A stretch of 64,000 nucleotides of DNA, from NCBI RefSeq assembly GCF_000004195.4, contig NC_030683.2, forward strand, positions 4,917,133 through 4,981,132, given 5' to 3'. The notes under the pieces were generated by a model. It was given only the letters and a program-made list of their open reading frames with translations, was not told the origin of the DNA and did not search any database. Shown in pieces: positions 35,560 through 47,068 of the stretch. Made by a program: the position numbers and the translations under genes. The number at the start of each line of letters is the position of its first letter. Positions within the stretch are counted from its first letter, which is position 1. Source of the stretch: Xenopus tropicalis. Taxonomy: Eukaryota; Chordata; Amphibia; Anura; Pipidae.

Positions 35560-37270
35560 TGTGGTATAGGATATGGGGGTTACACTGTGTCTATATATTA
35601 TACAGTTACTGTGTGTATAGGATATGGGGGTTACACCGTGCCTATATATTATACAGTTACTGTGTGTATAGGATATGGGGGTTACACTGTGCCTATATAT
35701 TATACAGTTACTGTGTGTATAGGATATGGGGGTTACACTGTGCCTATATATTATACAGTTACTGTGTGTATAGGATATGGGGGTTACACCTGTGCCTATA
35801 TATTATACAGTTACTGTGTGTATAGGATATGGGGGTTACACTGTGCCTATATATTATACAGTTACTGTGTGTATAGGATATGGGGGTTACACTGTGTCTA
35901 TATATTATACAGTTACTGTGTGTATAGGATATGGGGGTTACACTGTGCCTATATATTATACAGTTACTGTGTGTATAGGATATGGGGGTTACACTGTGCC
36001 TATATATTATACAGTTACTGTGTGTATAGGATATGGGGGTTACACTGTGCCTATATATTATACAGTTACTGTGTGTATAGGATATGGGGGTTACACTGTG
36101 CCTATATATTATACAGTTACTGTGTGTATAGGATATGGGGGTTACACTGTGCCTATATATTATACAGTTACTGTGTGTATAGGATATGGGGGTTACACTG
36201 TGCCTATATATTATACAGTTACTGTGTGTATAGGATATGGGGGTTACACTGTGCCTATATATTATACAGTTACTGTGTGTATAGGAATATGGGGGTTACA
36301 CGTGTTACTGTGTGTATAGGATATGGGGGTTACACTGTGCCTATATATTATACAGTTACTGTGTGTATAGGATATGGGGGGTTACACTGTGCCTATATAT
36401 TATACAGTTACTGTGTGTATAGGATATGGGGGTTACGCTGTGCCTATATATTATACAGTTACTGTGTGTATAGGATATGGGGGTTACGCCGTGCCTATAT
36501 ATTATACAGTTACTGTGTGTATAGGATATGGGGGTTACGCCGTGCCTATATATTATACAGTTACTGTGTGTATAGGATATGGGGGTTACGCCGTGCCTAT
36601 ATATTATACAGTTACTGTGGTGTATAGGATATGGGGGTTACACCGTGCCTATATATTATACAGTTACTGTGTGTATAGGATATGGGGGTTACACCGTGCC
36701 TATATATTATACAGTTACTGTGTGTATAGGATATGGGGGTTACACTGTGCCTATATATTATACAGTTACTGTGTGTATAGGATATGGGGTTACACTGTGC
36801 CTATATATTATACAGTTACTGTGTGTATAGGATATGGGGGTTACACTGTGCCTATATATTATACAGTTACTGTGTGTATAGGATATGGGGGTTACACCGT
36901 GCCTATATATTTATACAGTTACTGTGTGTATAGGATATGGGGGTTACGCCGTGCCTATATATTATACAGTTACTGTGTGTATAGGATATGGGGGTTACAC
37001 TGTGCCCATATATTATACAGTTATGTGTGTATGGATATGGGGTTACGCCTATATTTTACAGTTACTGTGTGTATAGGATATGGGGGTTACACTGTGCCTA
37101 TATATTATACAGTTACTGTGTGTATAGGATATGGGGGTTACGCCGTGCCTATATATTATACAGTTACTGTGTGTATAGGATATGGGGGTTACACTGTGCC
37201 TATATATTATACAGTTACTGTGTGTATAGGATATGGGGGTTACGCCGTGCCTATATATTATACAGTATAT
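35560..37270. repeat. 51-bp minisatellite, copy 2 (3' side of gene B)
   Basis: Same unit and same orientation as at 21585-23232. It ends against the 3' end of gene B, about 45 bp below the gene B poly(A) signal. It gives a spurious 360-codon frame. Confidence 0.95.
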
Positions 37271-37316
37271 ATATTATAAGTACAGAGAGTTACAGGAGAC
37301 AGGTGAGCACTGAAGC

Positions 37317-37322
37317 TTTAAT
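37317..37322 (-). promoter_or_regulatory. Gene B poly(A) signal ATTAAA
   Basis: On the minus strand CTCCAATTAAAGCTTC, the same context as gene A, about 190 bases after the stop. The 3' UTR has about 150 bases more than that of gene A. Confidence 0.6.
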
Positions 37323-37450
37323 TGGAGCTGGGGGGAGGCACAGTTTCGCCCTTTCACGCCCCGCACTCCCTGTAAATAAAAGATCATTTGAACAATGTAA
37401 AAGACATTTATAGACAAAGGATTACAGAAACAAGGTTTACGATTGGCTGT

Positions 37451-37510
37451 CGGGGGTGCCAAATTGGATTAAGGGGTGCTGAGTTGGATTAAGGGGTGCT
37501 GAGTTGGATT
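37451..37510 (-). repeat. 20-bp tandem repeat carrying the gene B stop codon
   Basis: Three copies of CTCAGCACCCCTTAATCCAA on the minus strand, beginning within the last codons of gene B. Fewer copies than gene A, so copy number changed after duplication. Confidence 0.9.
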
Positions 37511-40500
37511 AAGGGGTGCTGAGATAAAAGACTTGGCTGGAGGAGGTGACGCCCCGGTAAGTGTCTGCATAGTGACCCATCTTGGGGCATCCGGCACTGG
37601 GGCAGGATTTGCAGCTCCCCTACGGGAAAAGACATTACATTGTTTAATCTGATAAATAATAAACACATCTTTGGCAGTGAAGTGGTTAAACCTGTAGAGA
37701 AAGACGGGTACAAGCTGAGGAGGTGCCTGATGCCGGGGAACCCTAGAGCCCCCCCACCCTGATTGTGAAGGTAACAGATTTGCGCTAAAGGAATCCCATG
37801 TAATGCTGCTTACGTCGCATCAAAAAAGGGTGTGGTCACATAAAAAAGGGAGTGGCCACATAAAAAAGGGAGTGGCTACATGTTGCAAATTTTCAATTTG
37901 CTCATCACTAGTGATACGATCCCCACTCTAAAAGTGGTACCGCACCGACTGCAGATGCACCGCCCCACACTGAAATTCTAAGGGAAAGTGATGCATTGTG
38001 GGTGAAAAATTGCATTCTTAAATTGCACTTGGCGCTGGTAAATGAGCCCCATAGTTTCTAAGAGCTGGAGAATTGAACGTTTAGGCCCTTTGCTACGAGT
38101 TAAGGGGACACTCACCCTCTGATAGGTGTCCCAGTTGGCGCAGGGGTAGCTGGCGAACGTGCCCGAGTTGCCGATACTGTCCGTGTAGTAACTAACCGCT
38201 TTCTCATGGTTACACGTAACGAAATTAACGACTCCTGTGGGGAAACAACGGCAGATGGGAAGGTGCCCAGGGGATGTTCATCTTTGAATTAACTGTGAGT
38301 ATGATGTAGAAAGGGATATTCTGAAACAATTTGCAATTGGTCTTCATTTTTTTTTATTTGTAGTTTTTTAGTTATTTCATTTTCAGTTCAGCAGCTCTCC
38401 TGTTTGGAGTTTTAGCAGCTATTTGGTTGCTAGGGTCCAAGTTACCTTAGCAACCAGGGAGCGGTTTGAATGAGAGACTGGAATATGAATAGGGGAGGGG
38501 CTGAATAGAAAGATAAAGAATAAAAAGTAACAGTAAAATTGTAGCCTCACAGAGCAATAGGGTTTGGCTGCCGGGGTCAGTGACCCCCATTTGAAAGCTG
38601 CAAAGAAGAAGGCAAATAATGAAAAAACTATAACAAATAAATAATGAAGACCAATTGAAAGGTTGCTTAGAGTTGGCCGTTCTATAATGAAAAAAGTTTA
38701 CTAAAAGTTGAACCGCCCCTTTAAAGTTACCAGAGGTGAGTTAGTGATAGTGTGAGCATTGTGATTGGCTGTGGGTGGTGCGGGTGGATATGGGGGTAAC
38801 TATATACCAGGGTTGGACCAGGCTGGTGGGGCACTGGGAAAAAACTTTGTGGGTCCTGTGGCCCCTGCCAACCCAGGTCCATTCTACCGCCAACAAATGT
38901 CCCCAATCCTCCCCCTCATCATGGCCGCCAGTGTGCAGAGGAGGGGCATTAGCATTGGAGTTGGACCTTTCAACTGGGGTGGGGGCCTTCATAGCGGGAG
39001 CCCCAATGGGCCCCTGGCACCCCATTCTGCCACTGCATTTGGGGGAGGGGAGGGTCCATGGTTTGAGCCCAATTCCATCCTTTGCTTTAGTTATAAGTTT
39101 CTGTGTGGCTGCAACACAACCCGGTGCCAACCTGCCCCGTACGCCAGTCCCAGGGCCCAGGAAGGGCGGGTTCTGTGTTCCAGTGGGAAATATACTTACC
39201 GTTCCAGATATCTTCCACATTGACGTTTGGGATCTCAATATTCTGGGGGCACCCCGGCATGTGAACCCCTCCGTTAGGGAAGAAATCCAGGTGGCCAATC
39301 ACTTGGCTCATTCCAAACCCTGAAACAAATAGAGGACAAACGTCACTTTATACAGAGGAACGTTCCCCCCCCACATTCAGGTTTGTGTGGCGGCCCTCCT
39401 GCTCTGATTGGGGGGATTTAGCCAGGGCAGTCGTCTGATTGGCTCCAGGTTGGTTCCTACACACAGATGCCCAGTGGGAGAGAATCATTACTATAGGCGC
39501 TTACACCCCAGTATTAGGCAGTTGCTCCTTAGTGTTGGGTACTTAGGAAGCGCTCAGGGGCCCCTCTGCATGGGGGGTAGGGGGTTATGTACTAAGAAAT
39601 GGACTCACCAAGGCTTGGGACCAAAGGGCCAGCATCAGTGTGAATGACATCGACCAGAGCCGCGTCGGAGGTATCCAGCCGGACTTCTGCGGGGGTGTTC
39701 TGGAAGTAAGGCTCGGCTGGGTCCAGGCCTGGGGTACACACAGGGGATCAGCGGGTTTAGTTTGGAAGAGACTGAGGGAGTGTCTCTGTGCTTTATGGGA
39801 AGCCATGATAAGGGGAGGGGCCTGTACCCTCATGGATGGGAGGAGCAGAGGAGAAGGCCATGAACATATGGAGACACAAGAGGTAAGATGGAGTGAGGGG
39901 CAGAGGGATGATGGGAAGGTTGAGAGGAGGAGTTTGTAAGGCATTGTGGGCTTTATGGGAAGCCATGATAAGGGGAGGGGCCTGTACCCTCTTGGATTGG
40001 AGGAGTTGACCAGGAACGTATGGAGACACAAGAAGAGGGATGAAGGGCTTTGAAGGTTATGGGAAGGAGTTTGTATTTTAGTTTTATAGGAAGCCATGAT
40101 AAGGAGTTCAGCAGGGGAGGAGCTTGTAATCTCTTAGAGAGATCCACTAGATCGCTGGTAAACCAACTGGTAGGATGGAGACTGTGAGGATGGGAAATCC
40201 TGACATTTGTGTCCACTTGCTTGGGGGCTCTTCTTCATCTTTTCACTGTAATTGGACCAATTCTACAAGATTATCATTGTGTCCTACAGACGAGTCAGTG
40301 GAGCTTGGGGGCGGAGCTAAGGCAAGGTCCATCAGGAGCAGATTGTGGGTGGGAGGAGTCAGGCCTCATTGTGAGACGAGGAAGGACTTTTCCTTCAGTC
40401 TAGAGATCCCCCTACTCACCGGAGATCCTAGCGATGCCTTTCTGTCTCTTCCCTGCCTCTCCGGCCGCATGAGCGCCCAAACTGTGCCCGATCAGATGCA

Positions 40501-43148
40501 CATTGGCCGGGGAATAGGCAAAGTTACTCTGTTAATTAAAGAGCCTCATTAGGGGAGGAGCCTAGTTGCACGACAACTCACTAGGAATTGCCCCACTAAG
40601 GGGCATAATATCCCCAATCCTGACATGTACCTGAAGGATCTTTACAAAATAGGCCACTTCTGCCCCCACCACCCGCACGTTATTGGAGGCTTGGGAGTAC
40701 AGGGTGCGGGAGCCGCCGCTCCAGTCGACAGCGATACAATTCACATCTTCTATTCCGAGGAGTTTCTGTAATAAAATCAGAGAGGTGGCTATTGGTCGGC
40801 TACTAGGGGAGGTGGGGCCTACCAGAAACCCTGATTAAAGGGCCCGCCATGCAGCTCCCAGATCTGCACACAAATCTGGACCTATCAGGTCCCACCGCTC
40901 CCCATAAATACTGCTCCCCTAGTGCCGGTCCTGTTGGGCCGGTGGGGCCCAACAGGACCGGGGTCCACTGGGTTTTCTCCCAGTACACTGGCAGGCCAGT
41001 CCGACCCTGATTGACTGACCAGTTTGGAAGCCCAAAAGAATACTGACTGGCCACACATCCCATAGCAACCAACGGACAGTACTTTACTCAGGGTTGGATT
41101 GGACCAGTGGGACACCCAGCCCCCCAAGGGCCCCAACCCAATCACAGCTGGCCTCCCTCCCCTTACGGGGTCCCCAAACATATTGTAGAATGACTTATAC
41201 AAAGGACCCCAGAATGAATTATCCAGGGCGGGTCTCCCTACCTTGCACATGTTAGTGACCCACGAGTTGGTTCCGCTGCTAATAAACCCGTGAATAACGA
41301 AGCGGGTTTTCCTGCTGGTGCGGAAGTTGGACGACGAGATGGTCGAGGGGGTTATGGCGCTGACTGTCTGTAGGGAGAGGAGATTAGTGCAACAAGGGGT
41401 TAATTAATATGAATATTTCCTCACATATACACTGTGTAATGGGAGACTTTCCCTTTATTGTTTTACTTTTCCTTATTCTTCACCTTCAGGTAAACTTTTA
41501 GTACGTCATAGAATGGCCTATTCTTAGCAAGTTTTCAATTGGTCTTCATTATTTATTTGTTATAGTTTTTGAATTATTTCCCTTCTTCTTCTGACTCTTT
41601 GCAGCTTTCAAATGGGGGTCACTGACCCCGGCAGCCAAACCCTATTGCTCTGTGAGGCTCCAGTTTTTTTGTTATTGTTACTTTTTATTCCTTATCTTTC
41701 TATTCAGCCCCTCCCCTATTCATATACCCTCTCTCTTTCAAACCACTGCCTGGTTGCTAGGTTAAATTGGACCCTAGCAACCAGATAGCTGCTGAAATTC
41801 CAAACTAGAGAGCTGCTGAACGAAAAGCAAAATAACTCAAACCCCACAAATAATAAAAAATGCAGACCAATTGCAAATTGTCTCAGAATAGCAGTCTCTA
41901 CATCATACAATCCCGTTATTAGGCAAATTATTTCCATTCTGTTTTGATTTCTAATTCTTCATATTCCCCCCTCTCATGTTACAGACATGGAGTCCAGTTG
42001 TGAAAATCAGAAGAGCTGCTGACCCATTATCTGACCCACCAACCCACATTGTACCCCCTTTGGACATGAGCCTGAGGGGATTATGGGGGAATCTAACCCC
42101 CAATGGCCTTTCTGCATTTGGCAGCACTGACTACATTTGGTTCAGAACCACTGGAACCCAGTCTTTCCCATAAGCAGCTGGAATAAGAGGTAATATCTCT
42201 GCTTGTTCCTATAGCAACTCCGGCAGTATCTCTGCAGTCTGGGTCTATTCACCCCTAACCCCGGTACCTGGTAGCTGTTCTGGTTGGACCGGGTGTACAG
42301 CATGAACTGCACGTTAATCTTCTCCGGAGCCCATGGTAACTTGGTGATTGGCCTTTGCACCGTGCCGGCGTATGGGCTGGTATCAGCGAAGCACCCGATT
42401 CGGTCGTAGCAAACCTGCGCTCCTGGGGGGCATGAAAGGAACCGTCATTTGGGTCATTGAGCAGTTACCTGTTATACAGAACAGCCCAATAGCACTAAGG
42501 TGGTACTGCTGCCCTACTTGCACCACTCTGTTCTGCCAGGGGCCCGGGGCAGTGATCAGCATTCCACCCCCTTAAATCAATAGCAGCCAATTAGTATCTA
42601 AGCCACTATTTTATCATATGGGATCCAAGGTTTCCCCTGACAGTCACTAACGTGGGCATTTACTGCAGCGCTGAGTGGCCCCAAGAGAATTCCCAGCCCC
42701 AAAATGTGCCCTGAGAGATGCCACATTGGCACAACAGTCAGGGCTGCTATTGCTTTGGCATCTCATCCGAGTCTGTGCCCAGCGGCACCCTGCAGAAAAG
42801 TCTTTAGACACACTGATTCCTACCCAGAACTCCCCTTCTGCCCACTCCTCTCTGTGTCCCCCGCCCAATTGCTTGCCCCTCTCAGTGGCCGGGGGGCTGT
42901 CTATCGATTTATTACACGGCTATAGAGGAAGCAGACCCCATGATCTGGGCCCCCCTGCCCCACAACCACAGGGTCTGCTTACTCTATAGTTACACCCAAG
43001 GTTGGACTAGGGGCTGTTCCCCCAGGGGCCCTGCTAACACAGCCGATACCAGTGCCCCCTGCAGGTTACTCTGCATTCAGCCCCACCTGGGGCACTTACC
43101 TTGTACTGCAGCAAGGAAGCAGAGGGCTAATGTCCAGATCAGATGCAT
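37509..43148 (-). CDS. Pancreatic-lipase-family gene B, inverted partner of A, lacking the PLAT domain
   Basis: Nine coding exons on the minus strand: 43148-43100, 42422-42268, 41367-41242, 40765-40631, 40528-40420, 39728-39609, 39319-39200, 38234-38116, 37619-37509; 347 residues with the same phases as gene A. Signal peptide [17 protein letters not shown]. Catalytic Ser (GHSLG), Asp (GLDPAEP) and His (TCNHEKA) are present. Exons 5, 6, 7 and 9 translate identically to gene A; exons 2 and 3 are closer to gene C in places ([22 protein letters not shown]). Exon 8 reads [12 protein letters not shown] against [12 protein letters not shown] in A. It ends at FYLSTP at the catalytic-domain boundary, followed by three copies of the 20-bp repeat. 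Secreted lipase or phospholipase predicted; substrate unknown. Confidence 0.93.
38266..38724. mobile_element. T2-type MITE in gene B intron 7
   Basis: Contains CAATTTGCAATTGGTCTTCA, the GGGGTCAGTGACCCCCATTT core and ends CGCCCCTTTAA. It lies in a different intron from the MITE of gene A, so the two inserted separately. Confidence 0.8.
38805..39180. mobile_element. Decayed hAT-type MITE-like sequence in gene B intron 7
   Basis: CCAGGGTTGGACCAGGCTGG at 38811 resembles the left terminus of the element at 133-407, followed by CACTGGGAAAA. The right end was not found. Overlapping frames here are spurious. Confidence 0.4.
39770..40130. repeat. Imperfect triplication of about 120 bp in gene B intron 5
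   Basis: Three blocks share GGAAGCCATGATAAGG followed by GGAGGGGCCTGTA(A)CCTC-type sequence (about 39799, 39959 and 40089). The corresponding intron in gene A instead has a 28-bp array. Minus-strand frames here are repeat shadows. Confidence 0.7.
41455..41910. mobile_element. T2-type MITE in gene B intron 2
   Basis: Contains CTTCAATTGGTCTTCATT-like sequence, GGGGTCACTGACCCCGGCAG and TTGCTAGGTTAAATTGGACC. Not present in the matching intron of gene A. Confidence 0.75.
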
Positions 43149-43309
43149 CTGGGAAGAGAAAATGAAATAATTTGTGGTGATTCGAAAAAGGACCAATGGT
43201 GATGATGCCAGTAACAGGGCACAGTACAGATATATATATATATTATATTGTAGTGTCACCCACTGTGACCTACAGCACTTATATTTGCCTATTTGTGTCT
43301 GTTAGTTAC

Positions 43310-43525
43310 CCTCCCATATAGATTGTAAGCTCTACGGGGCAGGGACCTCCATCCTCTTGTGTCTTTGACTCTTATCTTATTGCAAATGTATCTTGTATTT
43401 ATTTGTGTTTATTGTTATACTTTGTATTTATCTATTATTATCCTAATAACCCCCTGTTTGTATTAATGTATTCTACTGTACAGCGCTGCGTACATAAGTA
43501 GCACTTTATAAATAAATATATATAT
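43310..43525. mobile_element. SINE/LINE-3'-end-like repeat upstream of gene B coding start
   Basis: TAGATTGTAAGCTCTACGGG, GGCAGGGACCTCC, CTGTACAGCGCTGCGTACAT and a TA-rich microsatellite tail are typical of a common amphibian retroposon end. It lies in the intron between gene B exon 1 and the ATG exon. Confidence 0.6.
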
Positions 43526-43772
43526 ATATATATATACACATCATTTACTGGCACCAATCTGCCTTACTGGCCCCCCAACACCAGCGCCCCCCCCCAGTTA
43601 TAGCCCCCTCTACTGACTCCACATTGGCTTCCCATACACACTATCCCCCTGATAAAATATATAGTACAATAACATTTGTATCCTGTACCCCAGAAGCACA
43701 GATCTGCACCCTAAAACATAGATATAAATACTAAACCCAGAATAATATAACATTCTGTATAGCGCCCATTAC

Positions 43773-43805
43773 CTTTGCCTCGGTGCTCCCTGTGCCAGCT
43801 GCAGG
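43773..43805 (-). other. Gene B non-coding first exon
   Basis: From the expected start about 30 bases after TATA to the donor GCAAAG|GTAATG on the minus strand. It parallels the gene A first exon, sharing GCAGCTGGCAC and GCAAAG. Confidence 0.65.
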
Positions 43806-43823
43806 GAAGGGTGCCAGTCACCC

Positions 43824-43898
43824 CATATATATAGGATATCCCAGGGCTGAGAGGAGGAGCCAGGCTCCTATGGGTAATTAATAAGTGAAGGGCAAACA
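43824..43898 (-). promoter_or_regulatory. Core promoter of lipase gene B
   Basis: On the minus strand: TGTTTGC (43898-43892), an ATTAATTA stretch, CCCATAGGAG (43874-43865), a CTCCTCCTCTC run and TATA (CTATATATATGG, ending near 43824). Order and spacing match genes A and C. Confidence 0.7.
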
Positions 43899-44127
43899 GA
43901 GGACAAGCGAGGTCTTGTGAATCCGGCAAGTGTGAGTTTTACTACTTATATCTGTTATAAGATAAATTCTAATCAACATTCCCATAGGAACCCTGTGTTA
44001 TTGTTATTATTGATATTCAGGTCCTGGGTCTCCTGCTCACATGCACACTGGGTGTATAGCGCCCCGAGACCCCTGCTAATACAATTCCCATACACACACA
44101 TACACCCTCTGCCCTTGATTTATTCAC

Positions 44128-45740
44128 TTAAAGCAATACTGTCACGGGAAAACATGTTTGTTACAAATCCATCAGTTAATAGAACTTCTCCCGCAGAATC
44201 CTGCATTGTAATCTGTTTTTCCCATGGGGCTAGCCATATTCTTCCTTTCCCAGGGTGCCACAGCCATGTGACCTGTGCTCTGATAAACTTCACTCACACT
44301 TTACTGCTGCGCTGCAAGTTGGAGTGATATCCCCCTCCCCCCTCACCCCCAGCAGCCGATCAGCAGAACAATGGGAAGGGAGCAAGATAGCAGCTCCCAG
44401 TAGGTATCAGAATAGCACTCAATAGTAAGAAATCCAAGTCCGGCTTGGGACTCCTCCAGTTACATGGGAGTAGGACAAACAATAGGTTAGCTGAAAGCAG
44501 TTCTAATGTGTAGCGCTGGCTGAAAGCTCAGACTCAGGCACACTTTACTGCTGCGCTGCAAGTTGGAGTGATATCCCCCCCCCCCAGCAGCCGATCAGCA
44601 GAACAATGGGAAGGGAGCAAGATAGCAGCTCCCAGTAGGTATCAGAATAGCACTCAATAGTAAGAAATCCAAGTCCGGCTTGGGACTCCTCCAGTTACAT
44701 GGGAGTAGGAGAAACAATAGGTTAGCTGAAAGCAGTTCTAATGTGTAGCGCTGGCTGAAAGCTCAGACTCAGGCACACTTTACTGCTGCGCTGCAAGTTG
44801 GAGTGATATCCCCCCCCTAACCCCAGCAGCCGATCAGCAGAACAATGGGAAGGGAGCAAGGATAGCAGCTCCCAGTAGGTATCAGAATAGCACTCAATAG
44901 TAAAGAAATCCAAGTCCGGCTTGGGACTCCTCCAGTTACATGGGAGTAGGAGAAACAATAGGTTAGCTGAAAGCAGTTCTAATGTGTAGCGCTGCTGAAA
45001 GCTCAGACTCAGGCACACTTTACTGCTGCGCTGCAAGTTGAGTGATATCCCCCCCCCTAACCCCCAGCAGCCGATCAGCCAGAACAATGGGAAGGAGCAA
45101 GATAGCAGCTCCCAGTAGGTATCAGAATAGCATCAATAGTAAGAAATCCAAGTCCGGCTTGGGACTCCTCAGTTACATGGGAGTAGGAGAAACAATAGGT
45201 TAGCTGAAAGCAGTTCTAATGTGTAGCGCTGGCTGAAAGCTCAGACTCGGGCACACTTTACTGCTGCGCTGCAAGTTGGAGTGATATCCCCCCCCCTCAC
45301 CCCCAGCAGCCGATCAGCAGAACAATGGGAAGGGAGCAAGACAGCAGCTCCCAATAGGTATCAGAATAGCACTCAATAGTAAGAAATCCAAGTCCGGCTT
45401 GGGACTCCTCCAGTTACATGGGAGTAGGAGAAACAATAGGTTAGCTGAAAGCAGTTCTAATGTGTAGCGCTGGCTGAAAGCTCAGACTCAGGCACACTTT
45501 ACTGCTGCGCTGCAAGTTGGAGTGATATCTCCCCCCTCACCCCCAGCAGCCGATCAGCAGAACAATGGGAAGGGAGCAAGATAGCAGCTCCCAGTAGGTA
45601 TCAGAATAGCACTCAATAGTAAGGAATCCAAGTCCGGCTTGGGACTCCTCCAGTTACATGGGAGTAGGAGAAACAATAGGTTAGCTGAAAGCAGTTCTAA
45701 TGTGTAGCGCTGGCTGAAAGCTCAGACTCAGTCACAAGGC
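44128..45740. mobile_element. TTAA-type MITE with an inverse 241-bp tandem array
   Basis: It begins TTAAAGCAATACTGTCACGG at about 44128, a terminus of an abundant Xenopus MITE, and then carries six copies of the 230-241 bp unit from 44286 in the reverse orientation to 19957-21075. Units include CTTTACTGCTGCGCTGCAAG and GGGACTCCTCCAGTTACATG. The last units end near 45735. Several copies carry single-base indels. Confidence 0.85.
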
Positions 45741-45759
45741 ACTGAGATGGCGCCTACAC

Positions 45760-46170
45760 ACCAATATTACAGCTACAAATACATTTGTTGGTACAAGAAT
45801 AGAAGGTTAAATGGCAGAGGGAATTATTTGCTGTGTAACAGGGTCATTTAGAGATACAAAGTACCTCATAAAAATCATGACATAATCTCTTTAACTGAGA
45901 AGGATTTGGGCGTATTTATAGAAAACAGACTGTGCAACTGTAGGCAGTTTTGCTACTAAAACAAAGTGCTGTCTTGTACAAAAAAGGGCACTAATTTGAA
46001 GAATAAAAACATAATTTTGCATCTTTATAGGTCCCTGGTAAGGCCTCACCTTGCGTATGATGGGGAAATGGGGGGTTATGGGTTCCAGGCCTTAAGAAGG
46101 AGAATTATGGGTACATTAGAGCAGTTAGGAGCTGAGTAAATACAAATGGAGAAATGAGGTTTTAATTCTA
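45760..46170. mobile_element. Decayed retroelement fragment
   Basis: Contains GAGAAGGATTTGGGCGTATT, GACTGTGCAACTGTAGGCAG and CTTTATAGGTCCCTGGTAAG then GCCTCACCTTGCGTATG. These match a repeat I recognise as common in Xenopus, derived from a non-LTR element coding region; here it is frameshifted throughout. Confidence 0.5.
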
Positions 46171-46361
46171 TTGGAGCCTTTAAAAGTAGCTTGGGAAACC
46201 CCGAGATCTACAGTAAGCGTTACATGTGTAGTAAATCCAAATGGACTGATACATATTAATTTATTTATATACATATATATCAGTATCAATAGGTCTACAT
46301 GTGTATTTGCGGCTATAAATGTGCTGGGGGTAATTTGCCCCCCGTCCTTAGCTGACTAACA

Positions 46362-46820
46362 TTAACCTTTGAGTTAACTTTTACTATAATATGGACAGTA
46401 ATAGTCTAAGAAAATTTGCAGTTGGTCTTCATTTTTTATTATTTGTAGTTTTTTTAATTATTTCACTTTTTGTTCAGCAGCTCTCCAGTTTGACATTTCA
46501 GCAGCTATCTGGTTGCTAGGGTTCAAATTACCTTAGTAACCAGGGAGTGGTTTAAAAGAGAGACTGGTATATGAATAGGGGAGGGGCTGAATAGAAAGAT
46601 AAGGAATAAAAAGTAAAAGTAACAATAAAACTGGAGCCTCACAGAGCAATAGGGTTTGGCTGCCGGGGTCAGTGACCCCCATTTGAAAGCTGCAAAGAGG
46701 CAGAAGAAAAAGGTTCAAAATGATTCAAAAACTATAAATAATAAATAATGAAGACCAAATAAAAAGTTGCTTAGAATTGGTCATTCTATCACATACTAAA
46801 AGTTAACACAAAGGTATATT
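46362..46820. mobile_element. T2-type MITE between genes B and C
   Basis: Begins TTAACCTTTGAGTTAAC and holds CAGCAGCTCTCCAGTTTGAC and GGGGTCAGTGACCCCCATTT, ending AAAAGTTAACACAAAGG. Nearly complete. Confidence 0.8.
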
Positions 46821-47068
46821 ACAAGCATATATTACATTTATATATATATATTACAGTATTAAGCACTGTTGCTTTATGTAAGCCCCATATGGGATGTTTC
46901 AGGCCTTATCGAAATCTAATCTTATCTAATAGAGCGCTATAACGAGCACTGCTAATTATACGCTGTATGTTTGCCGATGGCCTTGATGCTATAATAGTCA
47001 CTAAAAGAAACAGCAGGGGAAAAAGTGTTTGGGCAGGTTGGCCCCATCCCCAAGTGTTTCATTTATAC

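Noticed and set aside
35545..37279. Long open frames (up to 360 codons) over the 51-bp array
   Set aside because: 51 is a multiple of three, so frames stay open by repetition; the protein is pure CIGYGGYTVPIYYTVTV-type repeat in several frames and no promoter or splice logic is present. The same applies at 21598-23326 and 48566-49421.
39585..40216. Minus-strand frames of 78-170 codons in gene B introns
   Set aside because: They mix lipase exon 6 with intronic repeat sequence and ignore clear splice borders.
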